Source: Amphiura filiformis
Taxonomy: Eukaryota > Echinodermata > Ophiuroidea > Amphilepidida > Amphiuridae
DNA: 64,000 nucleotides
Reading direction: 5' to 3'
Assembly: GCF_039555335.1 (NCBI RefSeq)
Contig: NC_092628.1
Span: 102,384,647 to 102,448,646 of the forward strand
Part shown: positions 43,740-55,960 of the stretch, one piece after another
Position numbering within the stretch: the stretch's first letter is position 1
Layout: each line of letters opens with the position of its first letter
Position numbers and translations under genes: made by a program
Notes under the pieces: generated by a model
What the model was told of the DNA's origin: nothing
What the model saw: only the letters and a program-made list of their open reading frames with translations
Database searches by the model: none

Positions 43740-44110
43740 GGACCGACTGGTTAAACAGGCAAACTGACGAGATGCCTTACATTTAATCTTGGTCAATGCT
43801 GTTCTTTGATGCGGCATGGGTTGCGCTTGATGGCATTGTTAGCCTTTCCCATAGGTTCTCTATTGGGTCCAAATCTGGAATCTTTGAAGGCCAAAAGGTT
43901 TCTATTCCCCCGGTGTCAAGAAAGGCCTGCGTTATTCTTGCTCTGTGTGGTGTCCAATTTTCCTGCATTAGAATAAATCCAGCCGCGATGGCAGTAGCAC
44001 TGCGAATCCAGATTGATCCTCGTTCCCCAATGAGATCAACTACATTTTCTTTTATTAACACTCCTTTTCATCGATTAATCACCCATTTGGCAAACATAAT
44101 GGTTTAAATT
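43740..44110 (-). mobile_element. Tc1 transposase relic
   Basis: The minus strand reads ILMQENWTPHRARITQAFLD then PDLDPIENLWERL, the second and third catalytic segments of Tc1 (canonical QDNAPxH and SPDLNPIENLW). The second catalytic D is E and flanking sequence is decayed, so it is inactive. Confidence 0.8.
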
Positions 44111-44429
44111 TGAATGATAAAGGCTCGCACAATAAAGCATGTACTGCACTGGATACTCATCTAGTAATCTGTACAGAATCCTTTGCATAGGGACTACTGA
44201 AACGTTTGAGATCCGACACTTTACCATTGAAATGCTTGTAACTTCATTAAGAACACAGAGCGAAGAGCAAGGGATCAAAATCCGAAGTATAAAATACTGC
44301 ATTCAGTGAGTTCATTAATTTGCTCTATACTTATTCGGGTTTTAAATCGTGGCGACGTTTTCAAGTGTAGCGATACTTTTTTGAGCAGTTTATTATATTT
44401 ACGTATTTCTGTGCAAACAATTTAATTTT

Positions 44430-45000
44430 ACTAGAAATAATAGTCCTGTTGTTCAGCACTGCGGGTCGAAACTTCAAGCTAACTAACATTTCAACAGTCG
44501 TGAATAACACGCTCATTATTTCTGATAATGGTCTGTTTCTCACCCTTTATCTAATACGTGATGAATAGAGCATTACCCTTTATTTTGTAATTTATAAGAA
44601 TATATGGAATAAATCAGAAGTAGGATTATCTTCCACAAGATGATTGACTACCTAACTACTTCAAATACAGATTTCAATGAGATTGAGATCAATTCTGTAA
44701 TTGGATTGAGAATGCTGGCTTCTAGCATTTTTCAGTAATGTTTTCAATTCAAAAATTACAGTTTAACATTAAATATGTGAACTATAAAGTTGGTGCAAAA
44801 ATGATAAATTTGCTCGACGTATACATGTATGTAAGATAACCTGCTCAAAACAGACCAATACTAGAAATAATGGGCATGTCGCTCCGAACTGGTTCGATGT
44901 TAGTCGGGGTCTCAGCCTCACACCAACTAACATCTCCCCAGTTCTGAACAATACGCCCATTATTTCTTGTAATGATCTGTTTCTCACCCTTTATCTAATT
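44430..45000. repeat. Two related small inverted-repeat elements
   Basis: 44430-44560 and 44860-45000 share ACTAGAAATAAT at the left and ATTATTTCTTGTAATGATCT-like right ends followed by GTTTCTCACCCTTTATCTAA. Each is an internal inverted repeat around GAAATAATGGGC. About 430 bp separates the copies. Confidence 0.6.
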
Positions 45001-45009
45001 AGTGTAATG

Positions 45010-47100
45010 ATGTGTTTGAAAAAGAAAAAAGAAAATTAAAAAAAATGAGTCCCAATGTCACAGCATCAAGTGTGATAAAAAATAATGGAAGGCCCTAGAT
45101 AGTTGAACAGCTTTAATACTGATTCGTTATTAAAATAACCAGCGAATCGTTTCACCGTGGGAAATGTCATGTGTCTGGAAACATACGGGGACATATGGCG
45201 TTACCATGAAATAATATGACTGGGAAATTATTAAATCAAATGAAGACTTTATCATTTTTATGTCATGACGGGACACATTTATGCCCGTGAATTTATGATA
45301 TCTACTGTCAGCTTTAACATATAAAATATTAGGTATTGAAATCGTTGCTTAATCTTCACAGAATTGTTAAGAAAAGTAACGCATGTCATATTACGGCCTC
45401 CAGAAATTCAAAAGAGCTGATTAAAAAAGCCATGATGTGTGATTTCTCCACAGCGACGCCCTTAATATTTCTCGAATTTATACTTTTTGCATGGTTGTAT
45501 TGCCCAATACCGCGAGCCTTCAGTGCTTTAATTACAGTAAAATTGGAGTTTTTAAATAAATCCGGATATCGAGTGATGGCTGACACGTCACGTGCATGTG
45601 TATCATTGAATTAGCGACGTATAAACTGTGTGTATTTCGCTATTCGTCTTACGTCTTATTTATACGTCCCAGCTGCGTGAAGCTCAATAACGATCGCCGA
45701 ACTAATATACGGTATTGACGATAATTATAGGCGCTGAAAAGGAAATAACAATTGTCCTTGTTTTACCTCATTTGTTGACTCAAAATCATGATATAATGTA
45801 ATCACTGAAAACTAACATTTTGTGGAAAACAAATAAGAATCTATTCTTTATTGAAATCCTACATTATCGCTTTAAAGGAAGTGTATACAGCAAGGTACCA
45901 GTTATTTTTTACACTTGTATATCTTAAACAAAGACAGATATTCATCGGCCCATTTGTTAAAATCATTCAAGAAATAAAAACACGATGATCCAAAACCCAA
46001 GGCATATGCAAATTAAAAAGTTGCAGTTTGCTCCATTGCACGCTCTATTGATTTGTGCACAAAGCGTTCTCGAACAAGATAACCAGGGCCGTGCTTCCAT
46101 TGACTAGCACATTAAAACCAGCGCCCAGCTTTCCATTGATAAGAACATAAAATGTAACTTTTGATTTCGTTACTTCCTTGGTTTTTGGGTGGGTGCGGCG
46201 TATTGACCTACTTTTTCACATGCTGCAGTGTTGAGAAAATATTCGTGCCGGTTATATCCCAAACACCCACAGAGGCGAGTTTTGTAATTATTACTTGATT
46301 TTGACATGTAAGTAATACGATAAAGTCGTCATAGGCAGTAATGTGTTTGTATTAAAAGAAATAACAAAAATAATTATTTAAGTAATAGAAATACTATTTG
46401 GAAATTGCAGCAAGATTTGCAGATGTTTTTATTTGAACAGTATCAGTTCACCAGTTTTGCTAGTTTTCCTAATCTTTGGGCTAAATTAATAGCATCGTGA
46501 AGGTCATACATGTATATATCATTTTATACTGACAGCTGTGCATTGTGTTCAGTGTGTACATAGGCTATTTACTTTTCAAATCTTGCTGATGCTTGTATAA
46601 GGTATTATAGACAAATTATTAGAATGCATGTGCACCAGTAGAAATGGCCCAGGTTGAATAAAATAAATAAACATATGAATGAATATTTTATTCCCTGGAT
46701 TATTTTTGTTGGGACAAAATAATGATATAATTTGACGCTTTGAAATACAGTTATGTTAATCATAATAAATATTGCAAAATCAAACTTTTCCCCTCATAAG
46801 TTGTTTCAAAACAGCATATTGAGGAAATTGATATGACAGATTTTTAAACTTTGATATGGAAAGATACCCCAGCTCTGTTGTCTCACCAGAGAAGATGAGC
46901 AGAAGTCTTTCTATCTGATGATAAAAACTCTAGGTATGATTACGAAAATGTTTTAAATAACTATTATCTACAAAAGTTTTATAACAATGTTTTGTATTAA
47001 AATGTTAACATAAAACGTCTTCTGTTATGATAAGGGTTAATATAAAAACAGGGAAAATCTGTTCCAACTGACCAGCAGAGAACAAAGGATAAGCAATAGA
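45010..47100. other. No recognisable gene
   Basis: AT-rich; no frame with family features. The plus frame 45336-45614 and its antisense partner are not supported. Confidence 0.45.
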
Positions 47101-47103
47101 TAA

Positions 47104-47263
47104 GATTAAAATCAGGGAAAATATGACACAACCTCCACGGGGGAATAACAAACGTATAAACGTATAAAGTTAAAAATTCTTTTAACTTTGGTTATACGTT
47201 TTGTGTTATTCCCCCATTGGAAATCGATGTTGTGTCATATTTTCCCTGTTTTTAATTGTGAAG
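47104..47263. repeat. Fold-back repeat
   Basis: CAGGGAAAATATGACACAAC and its complement bound imperfect arms of about 65-80 bp (also GGGGGAATAACA / TGTTATTCCCCC and AACGTATAA / TTATACGTT). Confidence 0.75.
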
Positions 47264-47811
47264 ACTTACTCATGCTTTCATTTCTCTTGACAATTTTTCA
47301 TTTGCCCACCCTATTCCTTTTAAAGGAATTTTTATTAATATATAGATCACCGTTTCTTTAATTTTCAATCAATTTAACATGAGGTCTAAAATCAGAGCTA
47401 ATTGTGACACATTTTATCTTTGTGTCACGGTTGTTAGATGGCATGTAAAACTGAGTCATTTTTAAGGGGTATAGACACTTGTAAAATGATATTAGTGCAT
47501 CAGCAAACAGACTTACATGGGGAATTTTCAAAAAACCTTTTATCATGAAATATAAGGTATTTGGATAATTTAAATTTAAAAAATATATAAATAGCGCCCT
47601 CAATTTGCACAGAAATGCATAGTTTATAGAATTAAAATTACCACAAAGAAGCAGAAAAGATGAATAATTTGATACAGAAACGAAAATCTATGTTAAAAAT
47701 TGCTACAAAATAAATGTGTATGTACAGTTTATTAGTGTGATAGCTGCTGGTATTATTCAGGTCTCGAATTGAACATTATGGTAATGTGTTGTTAGAAGTA
47801 TTAATAAATGA

Positions 47812-48100
47812 TCACATCAAACAACCGTGGTGTATAATAAAGGTTTGCGGTCTGTATTGCAACTCAGCATCCGTAAATCATTATAACATTCATGATCACA
47901 TCAAACAACCGTAGTGTATAATAAAGGTTTGCGGTCTGTATTGCAACTCAGCATCCGCACATCAAACAACCGTGGTGTATAATAAAGGTTTGCGGTCTGT
48001 ATTGCAACTCACAGCATCCGCACATCAAACAACCGTGGTGTATAATAAAGGTTTGCGGTCTGTATTGCAACTCAGCATCCGCAAATCATTATAACATTCA
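47812..48100. repeat. Minisatellite, four units of ~61-83 bp
   Basis: Units begin CACATCAAACAACCGTGGTG and end CAACTCAGCATCCG at about 47814, 47896, 47957 and 48021. The outer units carry an extra AAATCATTATAACATTCATG. It ends about 400 bp before the duplication breakpoint at 48504. Confidence 0.9.
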
Positions 48101-48503
48101 TGAAGCATGAATATAAGATAAAATTATTATATAATAGTTTTAAAATTCTTGTAATTAGTAATGACATTTTCAGAATTGCTGAAATAAATTATATCCAATT
48201 AAGTCATAACACACTGACTGAAATGATTTGCATATCTTTATCCATACAATTCATGTACCAGTTTTATCTACTTGATACGTCTTAATTTGAATATAATGCT
48301 GACTTGTATTGTAGCAGCCTTACCAGGCACGTTTCGTTTTTAAAGGTGAACCTCATTGAAAATAAAGTTATATATCAATGGAAAGCTTATGATGTCAGGA
48401 AGCAGAAAAGAATATTTTTTATTTGCATAGCGTACCAGGCTAGACATAATCTCCATGCAAAGATTGGATTTTGGCACCCCCCCTAAATTACAAAACGAAA
48501 TCG

Positions 48504-49180
48504 TTTTAGGCCCTACTGCCCAGACGGTGCATTCAGTTATAGCTTCAGGCTACGATAGTTCCGGGGAATGTCTATGGACCTACTCTCCTTTGATAGTATC
48601 TCGTATCATAGGTGTGTATTTATTCGCTTGGGACTTTTTCATACCATGTGTCATTATGGCGTACTGCTTTACCCGTATTAGCTTAAAACTGCACAGGAAC
48701 GATTCTGCAATGGACGCATTACATAAGCATACGGGGAAAAGTATACCGACAGTTTCTCAAACAACGTCTCGCACAGAGTTCAATATCATTACAAGCGACC
48801 AATTGACTGCTGTTAACACAAGGAAAGACGTATCTAAAGAACCGAAATCAAATGACTTAGGTCTGCGCTTGTCTGAGAATGACTCAAGCAAATCGATGAA
48901 ACTTTCCAGCAAGCAATCTGGTAATTCATCATCAGAGGCCAGTCGAAGCAGGAAGGTAACAAAGACCTTCATATTTGTGTTCTTAGCCTACCTTTGCTGC
49001 TGGTCGACAAATCAGATATTATTTTTGCAATATAATTTTGGTGGTTATTACCACTGGAGTACACCTGTATATCACTTCGCAAATAGTATGGCGATTTTAA
49101 ATTCTTCGATAAATCCATTCATTTACGTGCTACGTTTGAAACAATATCGAAACGAAATCAGAAAATTCTTCACTGGATAG
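48504..49180 (+). pseudogene. Class A GPCR, copy 2, 5'-truncated
   Basis: Homology to copy 1 starts abruptly at TTTTAGGCCC (48504, matching about 21382), inside TM4. It continues through TM5 with P, the Ser/Thr-rich loop, TM6 CCWSTNQ, an intact YYHWSTPVYHF segment, and TM7 NPFIYVLR to the stop at 49178-49180. TM1-3 and the ERY motif are missing, and the preceding in-frame codons (from about 48455) are unrelated sequence, so it cannot encode a seven-helix receptor. About a dozen amino-acid differences from copy 1 are visible. It keeps the 8 bases lost from copy 1. Confidence 0.9.
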
Positions 49181-49629
49181 TTTACTTTAAGTAAAACACG
49201 AATGTAGACGTTCATATTCAGCAACTTTATAGTCTGTAATTTTCGGGGGCGATTACAAGCATAGACAGGAGGTACGTTCGCCTAAATTTGTTCATGGGGA
49301 GACGTCCCCCTAATAGAAGGGGTGGGGGAAAGTACTTCTATTGAATAATTTTCGTAGTGGAAGTATAAGAGCAATCAGTAGGAATTTAAAGATGATTGAA
49401 AGTGTTTTGTATTGACATCTATGCAGGGGAGCATGATCAATGATCATGGTGATAGTTCACAATCTTAAAAGAAATATGACATCTGTACTTTAAAGGCCCA
49501 TTCAGTGATTTGCTCATCCAGACGATCGTAATAGGTCTGTCACACTACGACGGACTGGATCAACGTACATCACCGAATACAAAAATATTTTATTCAGTGG
49601 AAAAATCACCAGTCCGGCAGAAGATTCGG

Positions 49630-49965
49630 TGGGATTTTGGGTCCGATTCCCGTTCGTCTCTCTATGCGGTGTGGCCGCTAATAATCCTGCAGGCGTCTTA
49701 TATCCGATCGTTCAACGTCCGACAAATGACCGGATTTGGGGGTCCGATTCCCGTTCGTTTCTCTATGCGTTGTGGCCGCTAATAATCCTGCAGGCGTCTT
49801 ATATTCGATCGTTCAACGTCCGACAAATGACCGGATTTGGGGTCAACGTCCGAAAAATGTCCGGATTTGGGGTCCGATTCCCGTTCGTCTCTCTATGCGT
49901 TGTGGCCGCTAATAATCCTGCAGGCGTTTTATATTCAATCGTTCAACGTCCGACAAATGACCGGC
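49630..49965. repeat. Tandem repeat, ~3 units of ~100 bp
   Basis: The unit contains GGTCCGATTCCCGTTCGTCT, TGTGGCCGCTAATAATCCTG and CGTCCGACAAATGACCGGAT at about 49641, 49743 and 49870. An open frame across it (49629-50027) arises from the repeat and is not considered a gene. Confidence 0.85.
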
Positions 49966-51288
49966 GAATCCGTGGCCAACAGGGACGTCCACCCTATCAG
50001 AAAAGTGGGGGAGGAGAGGGTGTTTGAGAGGGTTTTTGACCACTTAGAGGCAGTGACGTAGCAAGCACTTTTTCAGAGGGTGAACAAAGTGGGGAAAGAC
50101 AGACGAAAATGGTCAAATATTGGCTAATAAGTACAAAAGGGCTACAAATCTGATATATCAGGGCAACCAGCGTCCGGGGGCAATAGAGGTGAGAAACCTT
50201 TGGACAAAGAAGGCCCAATTGAAGCCATTTGTCATTTTTTGGATCAATTTTAGCACTATTAGGCCTATTGGGTACTATTTTAGTTTGAAACAGCCGCAAA
50301 TTGGTGAAACGAAAGCCTAATTGAAGCCATTAAAAAGTTTTCACCATTATTCTATAATATAAACAATTGTTTTAAAAATAACACGTGGATGTCCATAGCA
50401 GAAGCAAAAAGGAAGACTTGTCCATTTTTCAAAATGAAGGTCATTGAAGCCATTTGCATGGGGACTGTAGGGCCTATTTACATTATTAGGCCTAGGCCTA
50501 TTGTGTAAAAATTTAGTTTTAAAAATGGAAAATTGTTTTTGGTGCATCATTTTTACACTATTATTGCCTTAAACAAAAAACAAAGAAGGCCCGAACTGAA
50601 TTTGCAAAATTTAAAATTTTACACTGATCCACTGACACTTAGATATAAGACTTCAGACTCGTAATTTCAGGTAAAGCATGCATGGATTAATATGTTAAAG
50701 TCAGTAATAGACCTAAGTCCGTCTTAAATACTGACTTTGGTGATAAAATGTCACGGGCCCTACATATCGACGGGCCGGCAGTAATTTTCACAGGCTTTTG
50801 GGCCAAGGAACCACATTTAAGCACTGCCTATAATAATCACAAGCATATACTTAGGCTTACTATATACTATCCTGGGCCTACTCAATAACCTACAATTTAA
50901 CCTTTTCCATGTGTTCACTAAAACTGGTAGGAATTTGATATTGCGTCCTCTACCCTTCAGAAAGTGCCCCTCCCTCAATACTACTTACATGCATAGGCCT
51001 ACTAAATTACGTGCAATTGAACTTTTTCTCTTCTCTTGATCTTCTCTCTTCAATTTTTCTCACTTTCTTTTCTTTTTCTCTCCTTTCCCCTTTTTCTACT
51101 TGTCAGTCACTAAAGTACTGGGGAAATATGATATTGCGTCACACACCCTTCAAAAAATCCCCCCATGATCGAGGCACATGTTCGCCATAGGCCTACATCC
51201 GGCACAAGCGCCTGCGAAACCTTGCAAACACCTGCGGTATATAAACGAAAGAATAACGAACACACCCAGGGTATATATACAGAACAGT

Positions 51289-51932
51289 ACGAACACACAT
51301 CGGACAACTTCCGAACATGTGTATTCGGCACACTCCGTTTCAAGTTTTGTGCATGCACAAAACTTGAAACGTCTTGTCGACGGACTAAACAAACATCACC
51401 TAACACGAAACGCATTTGGCGGATAATAGCAGGACATATGAAGAACATAAAACGAACATTGACGAACACTAACGGATTTGCTAAAATACCATCCGTTTCT
51501 TATACGGAAGACCGATCCGGTGTAGTGTGACACTAAAACGGTCTTGGTCAACGTACATCACCGAATGCAAAAATATGCTATCCGGTGGTGAAGGCCTCAC
51601 AGGAACGTATTTGCAACGAACACGGGCCGAGTGCAACGAACAAAGAACGAACATGAACGAAAGGAGAGCGAACAAACTCCGGCAATATGCAGCACCATAC
51701 GAACACACATCGGATAAATACCGAACATGTGTATTCGGTACACTCCGTTTCAAGTTTTGTGCATGCACAAAACTTGCCAACGGACTTAACGAACATCACC
51801 TAACACGAAACGCATTTGGCGGATGATAGCAGGTCATAAAAAGAACATAAAACGATCATTGACGAACAACAACGGATTCACTAAAATACCATCCGTTTCT
51901 TGTACGGAAGACCTATTCGGTGTAGTGTGACA
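51289..51932. repeat. Direct repeat pair (~410-bp offset) with internal palindrome
   Basis: Both units carry ACGAACACACATCGGA, CCGAACATGTGTATTCGG, the palindrome CAAGTTTTGTGCATGCACAA and, later, CCATCCGTTTCTT...ACGGAAGACC. The first starts at about 51289 and the second at about 51698. Confidence 0.8.
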
Positions 51933-52614
51933 GGCGCATAAAAATGATCAATATTCAGATTGTGGTACATGTACATATGTCATTGTCATAGATGTGCTAA
52001 CATAGCCTGCTAGTGGTTCAGCCGAAAGCTGTGTATTTAAGACAAAATAAGGGATTTGACATGAATCTGTAATTTATATACCGACAGTATTAGCTACATG
52101 TATTTTGAATGGGGCTTTAACTTCGTCAATATTGCTGTTTTCTTCGTTTTTTTGCCAGATTTTTCATACCAAAAATACCAAATGACAATTTGAATGACTT
52201 ATCCTTCACTTTTAAGCAATTTAGCAATTTATAAACAACTTTAATTTATTTACACTTGCGCTGGGATCACTGAATGGAACTTTAACCCTCAGAACTACGA
52301 ACCTCCTAAGATTTTTTATCTGTCAAACTCGCGCGTGTTTACGCCCAAACGACCTCAGCTAGTCGTAGATACATCCTTTCCGCTCATTTTAGTGAAAAGA
52401 TTTTACCCCAGTACCTTACAAGGGGGTAGGACCGACCATAAAAACGACTATAGAGGGAGTGAGTGGTGAGGTCCAACATTGACTTCTACAGTAAAATCCA
52501 TGCTTTTCATTTCGCTCTGATATTAATTACTTCATATGAAATCTTTTGACCTTTTTGTTGACGCTGGCACTGTCAAATGTTAGTGATGAGAGATTTGATC
52601 ACAGGCCAATATTA

Positions 52615-53185
52615 TCTACCAAAAAACGTTTCAAAACGTAAAAAGCGGCCAAAGTTTAAAAAATCTTTCCTGTGTGGCTTTTCACCCTTTTTTAAACTTG
52701 GTCCCATTTAGTAAAGTAGTAATAACATGAAGAATGAGTCCTAATTTTTACATGCAACCATTATCAAAAACATTTCAAGGTTTATGTTTTATTATATTGC
52801 GTGATCATAAAGAGTAATAGAGTATTATATATACTTAGCAAATTGACTGTGTGTCAACCTGCTACATATAGGCCCTACATCTGTACATAAGGCGCAGAAT
52901 CGCACATGACGATGAAGAATTAAACAAAGTGAGTATTTGCTACAAAATACATTATAACGTCTATACGGAAAAAAACTTCAATTACGCACGAACATTAATT
53001 CATTTGCTCTACAAAATAAACACTGACAACTAAGAAAACCAACAAGTAGCCTATAGATGACTTCGTATGGGTCTTTAGAAACTTTCATAAATGGGACCAA
53101 GTTTAAAAAAGGGTGAAAAGCCACACAGGAAAGATTTTTTAAACTTTGGCCGCTTTTACGTTTTGAAACGTTTTTGGTAGATATT
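52615..53185. repeat. 96-bp inverted repeat with ~380-bp spacer
   Basis: 52615-52710 and 53088-53185 are near-perfect complements (TCTTTCCTGTGTGGCTTTTC, CCCTTTTTTAAACTTGGTCC). No recognisable coding sequence lies between. It is part of copy-2 sequence missing from copy 1. Confidence 0.8.
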
Positions 53186-53209
53186 AATTCTTTTTTGAGG
53201 TAAAAAATA

Positions 53210-53455
53210 TTGCGCGCTAAGTGGTTCTTTGTAGCCATGCGAGGTGAACTAGTTGGATATCCATATTTCGCGGTTAATGGTGCTTTGTAGCCCTGCAGGC
53301 AAACTAGTTGGATATCCATATTTCGGGGTGAGTGGTGTTTTGAAGCTCCGAGGGGAAAACTAGTTGGATATCCATATTTCGCGGTTAGCGGTTCTTTGTA
53401 GCCCTGCGGGGCAAACTAGTTGGATATCCATATTTCGCGGTTAGTGGTTTTAACG
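53210..53455. repeat. Minisatellite, four units of ~60 bp
   Basis: Each unit ends ACTAGTTGGATATCCATATT followed by TCGCGG or TCGGGG, and contains TTTGTAGCC and GCGGTTA. It adjoins the inverted repeat above. Confidence 0.9.
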
Positions 53456-53459
53456 ACCC

Positions 53460-55815
53460 GTAACCACCCCAATCAGCTGCATACCGCATCCAGCTATTTT
53501 ATTTATCAAAATACTAGTTTTTTAATGCTATGGGGTTAACAGAATTATTAAAAAAATTAATAGCTGAACCCAATAGTTCAGGCAAGGACTGGAAACGACA
53601 TATTGATGACTTTATATAGAGTGTATTCAATAAACCCAAAGACATAAAGATCAGTCTGATCAGTGTGATATCACAGAGCAGACCCTTGAGAGGGCACTTG
53701 GCTCATTTGCATGGCAGTCGGACTCTCCATTGTATTTGATCATTTGTGTATGGAGTGCAATGGCGACCCGTCATTGTATTTGTTCATGTGTGTATGGAGA
53801 GCCACTCTTGGAGCCCATGGGACTTAGGATAGGTCCTCAGGTAGAGTCAGACGCTGTATGTACTAGAAACGCCCATTCTTGATTCTGCGTTCATTCAATG
53901 TTAGCATTAAATTTGTATTGCCCGGCGGCCCCGCGTAATGGAAAAACCTGAATTTGTTACATAAAAAGAAATGAAAATTAAACAGGCAAGGTTCCACCTG
54001 AGTACATATTAAATGGGTGTAGAATTTTTTTTCAAATATATATATGAATTTAGACAAACATACGGGATATAATGAACCTTTGACATGACGCCATGATGAC
54101 ATGATTTTATTAGTCGTTTTATATATCACCTATACCGTGTATTATAATACCAGTATTTGTAATTTTATATTATATAGAACTAATATTTTGCATCATAAAT
54201 GCGCAGTTCATATGCACAGACGATTACTAGGTGCTGGCCTTGTCCTATTGTACTTGTTCATTTGTGTATGGAGAGCTCACTGACCTGTTAATAGAGGTCA
54301 ATGGAATAGCTTCTTTATGGGGCACCTCTCCATCGGTTTCAGGGCGCAGTTCATTGAACTCAGCGGGATTCTATTGCAAGTGCTTTTATATTATTACAAA
54401 ACGGATCGTGGTTATTGCCTTGACAAACCTAATAAATAATTCATACCAGGGATGAATAAATCCACGGGTGCGGACATTTCATTGGTCGCAAACCACCGGG
54501 ATTCGATACAAGTTTGCGTTGTAAATGAATGCGTGAATAAGAGTGTCATCCCCTTGGCGCGATATTTGATTTCTGAATATACTCAAGTTGCCGTTGAAAA
54601 TGCCTAAAATCATCAAGATATTGCAATACTGTCTAAAGTGATGTAAAATTGTGGCAAATTTGTATGATTTATCGCACATAATTTCTGCGTAGCGTGGAGA
54701 ATCATTTACATAGGATTTTGGAGAAAAAATGTGATAATTTTAAGGAAATATAGAATGGCGGAAGAAACAAATAAAACATTTTCCTGGAATGTGTAGACCA
54801 TACTCTTTCTGTTCCTATTGATTTCTATACTGAAATAATTCTTAAAATGAAGTTGTTGGATGATTTTAGTTGGCATTTCTAGAACGTAAACATGTAGGCA
54901 GATAGTAGAGAGGGCACTCTATTCACGAGATTTCTTTTCCAACGCCAAAATAGCACGAATTTTGGTGGTTTGCGAGTGAAGAGTGTCCGCACTATCGATG
55001 GACTACGTAACTGTTCAATAGGTTTTTGTAAATGAGCTAGTGTTAGTGGGTAAGCTGTACATCTCTTTTGCATTGTTAAGACAACCACGCTAGGTTTTTC
55101 GATCAACGTACTATGCGTGTTTGGTCAAGCGAGGATAATTTGTAAAGCAGCAAGTAATGGTGAGGATGTTGCCCTTTTAACTACTTCTGACTTTTGATTT
55201 AGCCCAAAATGAATCAATAAAATCGTGTATAAGATATTTGTGGGGATATTTGGGCGCTATTACAACAATTTAAATAAATGGGCACTTCTGGGTTGGATAT
55301 ATTATAGACTCTATAGAATTTAAGTATGATATATTTTCGATGGTAAATATATTTTCACTTTCAAAGTTTGTAGTTTTCATAATTGCAATTTCTTAATATT
55401 ATATAAAAGGTGAGAATAAGACTATAAATGTAAGAGTATGGGATAATTTTGATTGTTAATAAATGCGAAACGCCGGCGGTAGACATCAGCAATATCAGGG
55501 ATTGCCGCGATTCTTGCAGTAGCTTTTATGAATAGAATACAATAGTGGATACAATAGCGGATACAATAGCGGAACAATAGAGCTCTCTTACGGGCAAATA
55601 AACCTCGTCGCGTTTTGCTAAATTTCACTTCTTCTTTTTCATGAACTAACCGTTATTTTTTTAAACTTGTGGCAAAACTTCGACCGAAGTTTTTAATGAT
55701 ACGAACTGTTAATTTGTTACCGCTCATCCGTGACGAGTTTTATAATTCCATATCACCCGTGAATTACGTGAATATCATTGGGATATTTCATTTGAAATTT
55801 ATATAATCACAGGTG
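53460..55815. other. No gene; copy-2-specific spacer
   Basis: This is part of about 4 kb (52530-56740) with no counterpart between 22560 and 22980 in copy 1. Short repeats of TGTATTTG(A/T)TCATNTGTGTATGGAG occur at about 53730, 53775 and 54245. Three GGATACAATAG(C/T)GG units stand near 55550. Confidence 0.5.
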
Positions 55816-55819
55816 TGCG

Positions 55820-55960
55820 TAGATGGAGTAGTCCAATCAAGGTAAATAAGGGTAACACCATTAGAAACTCACACTCACTGTAAGCTACTGTAAGAAGATT
55901 ATTTAAAGGTCGTGTCTTCCATAGAGGTGTATGGATATCAACTGGAATAGCCCATTGCAA
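55820..55960. mobile_element. GGGCTATTCC MITE, diverged copy
   Basis: The right end GTATGGATATCAACTGGAAT then AGCCCA, and CATAGAGG, match the MITE at 26973-27160. The left end is degenerate (GTAGTCCAATC). Confidence 0.55.

Larger units (their letters stand above)
49537..51933. repeat. Nested block bounded by CTGTCACACTAC inverted repeats
   Basis: CTGTCACACTAC (49537-49548) is mirrored by GTAGTGTGACAG (51922-51933). Near both sides is TCAACGTACATCACCGAAT. It may be a second transposon inserted in the TTAA element, or its internal structure. Confidence 0.6.
49494..52281. mobile_element. 2.8-kb TTAA-flanked element in copy 2, absent from copy 1
   Basis: TTAA at 49490-49493 and 52282-52285 flanks terminal inverted repeats AGGCCCATTCAGTGAT / ATCACTGAATGGAACT. 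Copy 1 has a single TTAA at the corresponding site, the empty target. TTAA duplication is the hallmark of piggyBac-type elements. No transposase is seen; the interior is tandem repeats and a nested IR-bounded block, so it is non-autonomous. Confidence 0.85.

Noticed and set aside
45336..45614. 92-codon plus-strand ORF
   Set aside because: Overlaps an antisense ORF of similar length, with no family features or flanking gene structure.
47812..48100. CRISPR-like array
   Set aside because: Units are contiguous or differ by shared extra sequence; there are no unique spacers of constant length, and the genome is eukaryotic.
49629..50027. 132-codon ORF repeating VRFPFVSLC and NNPAGVLY
   Set aside because: It exists only because a ~100-bp tandem repeat inside a transposon lacks stops; no family features.
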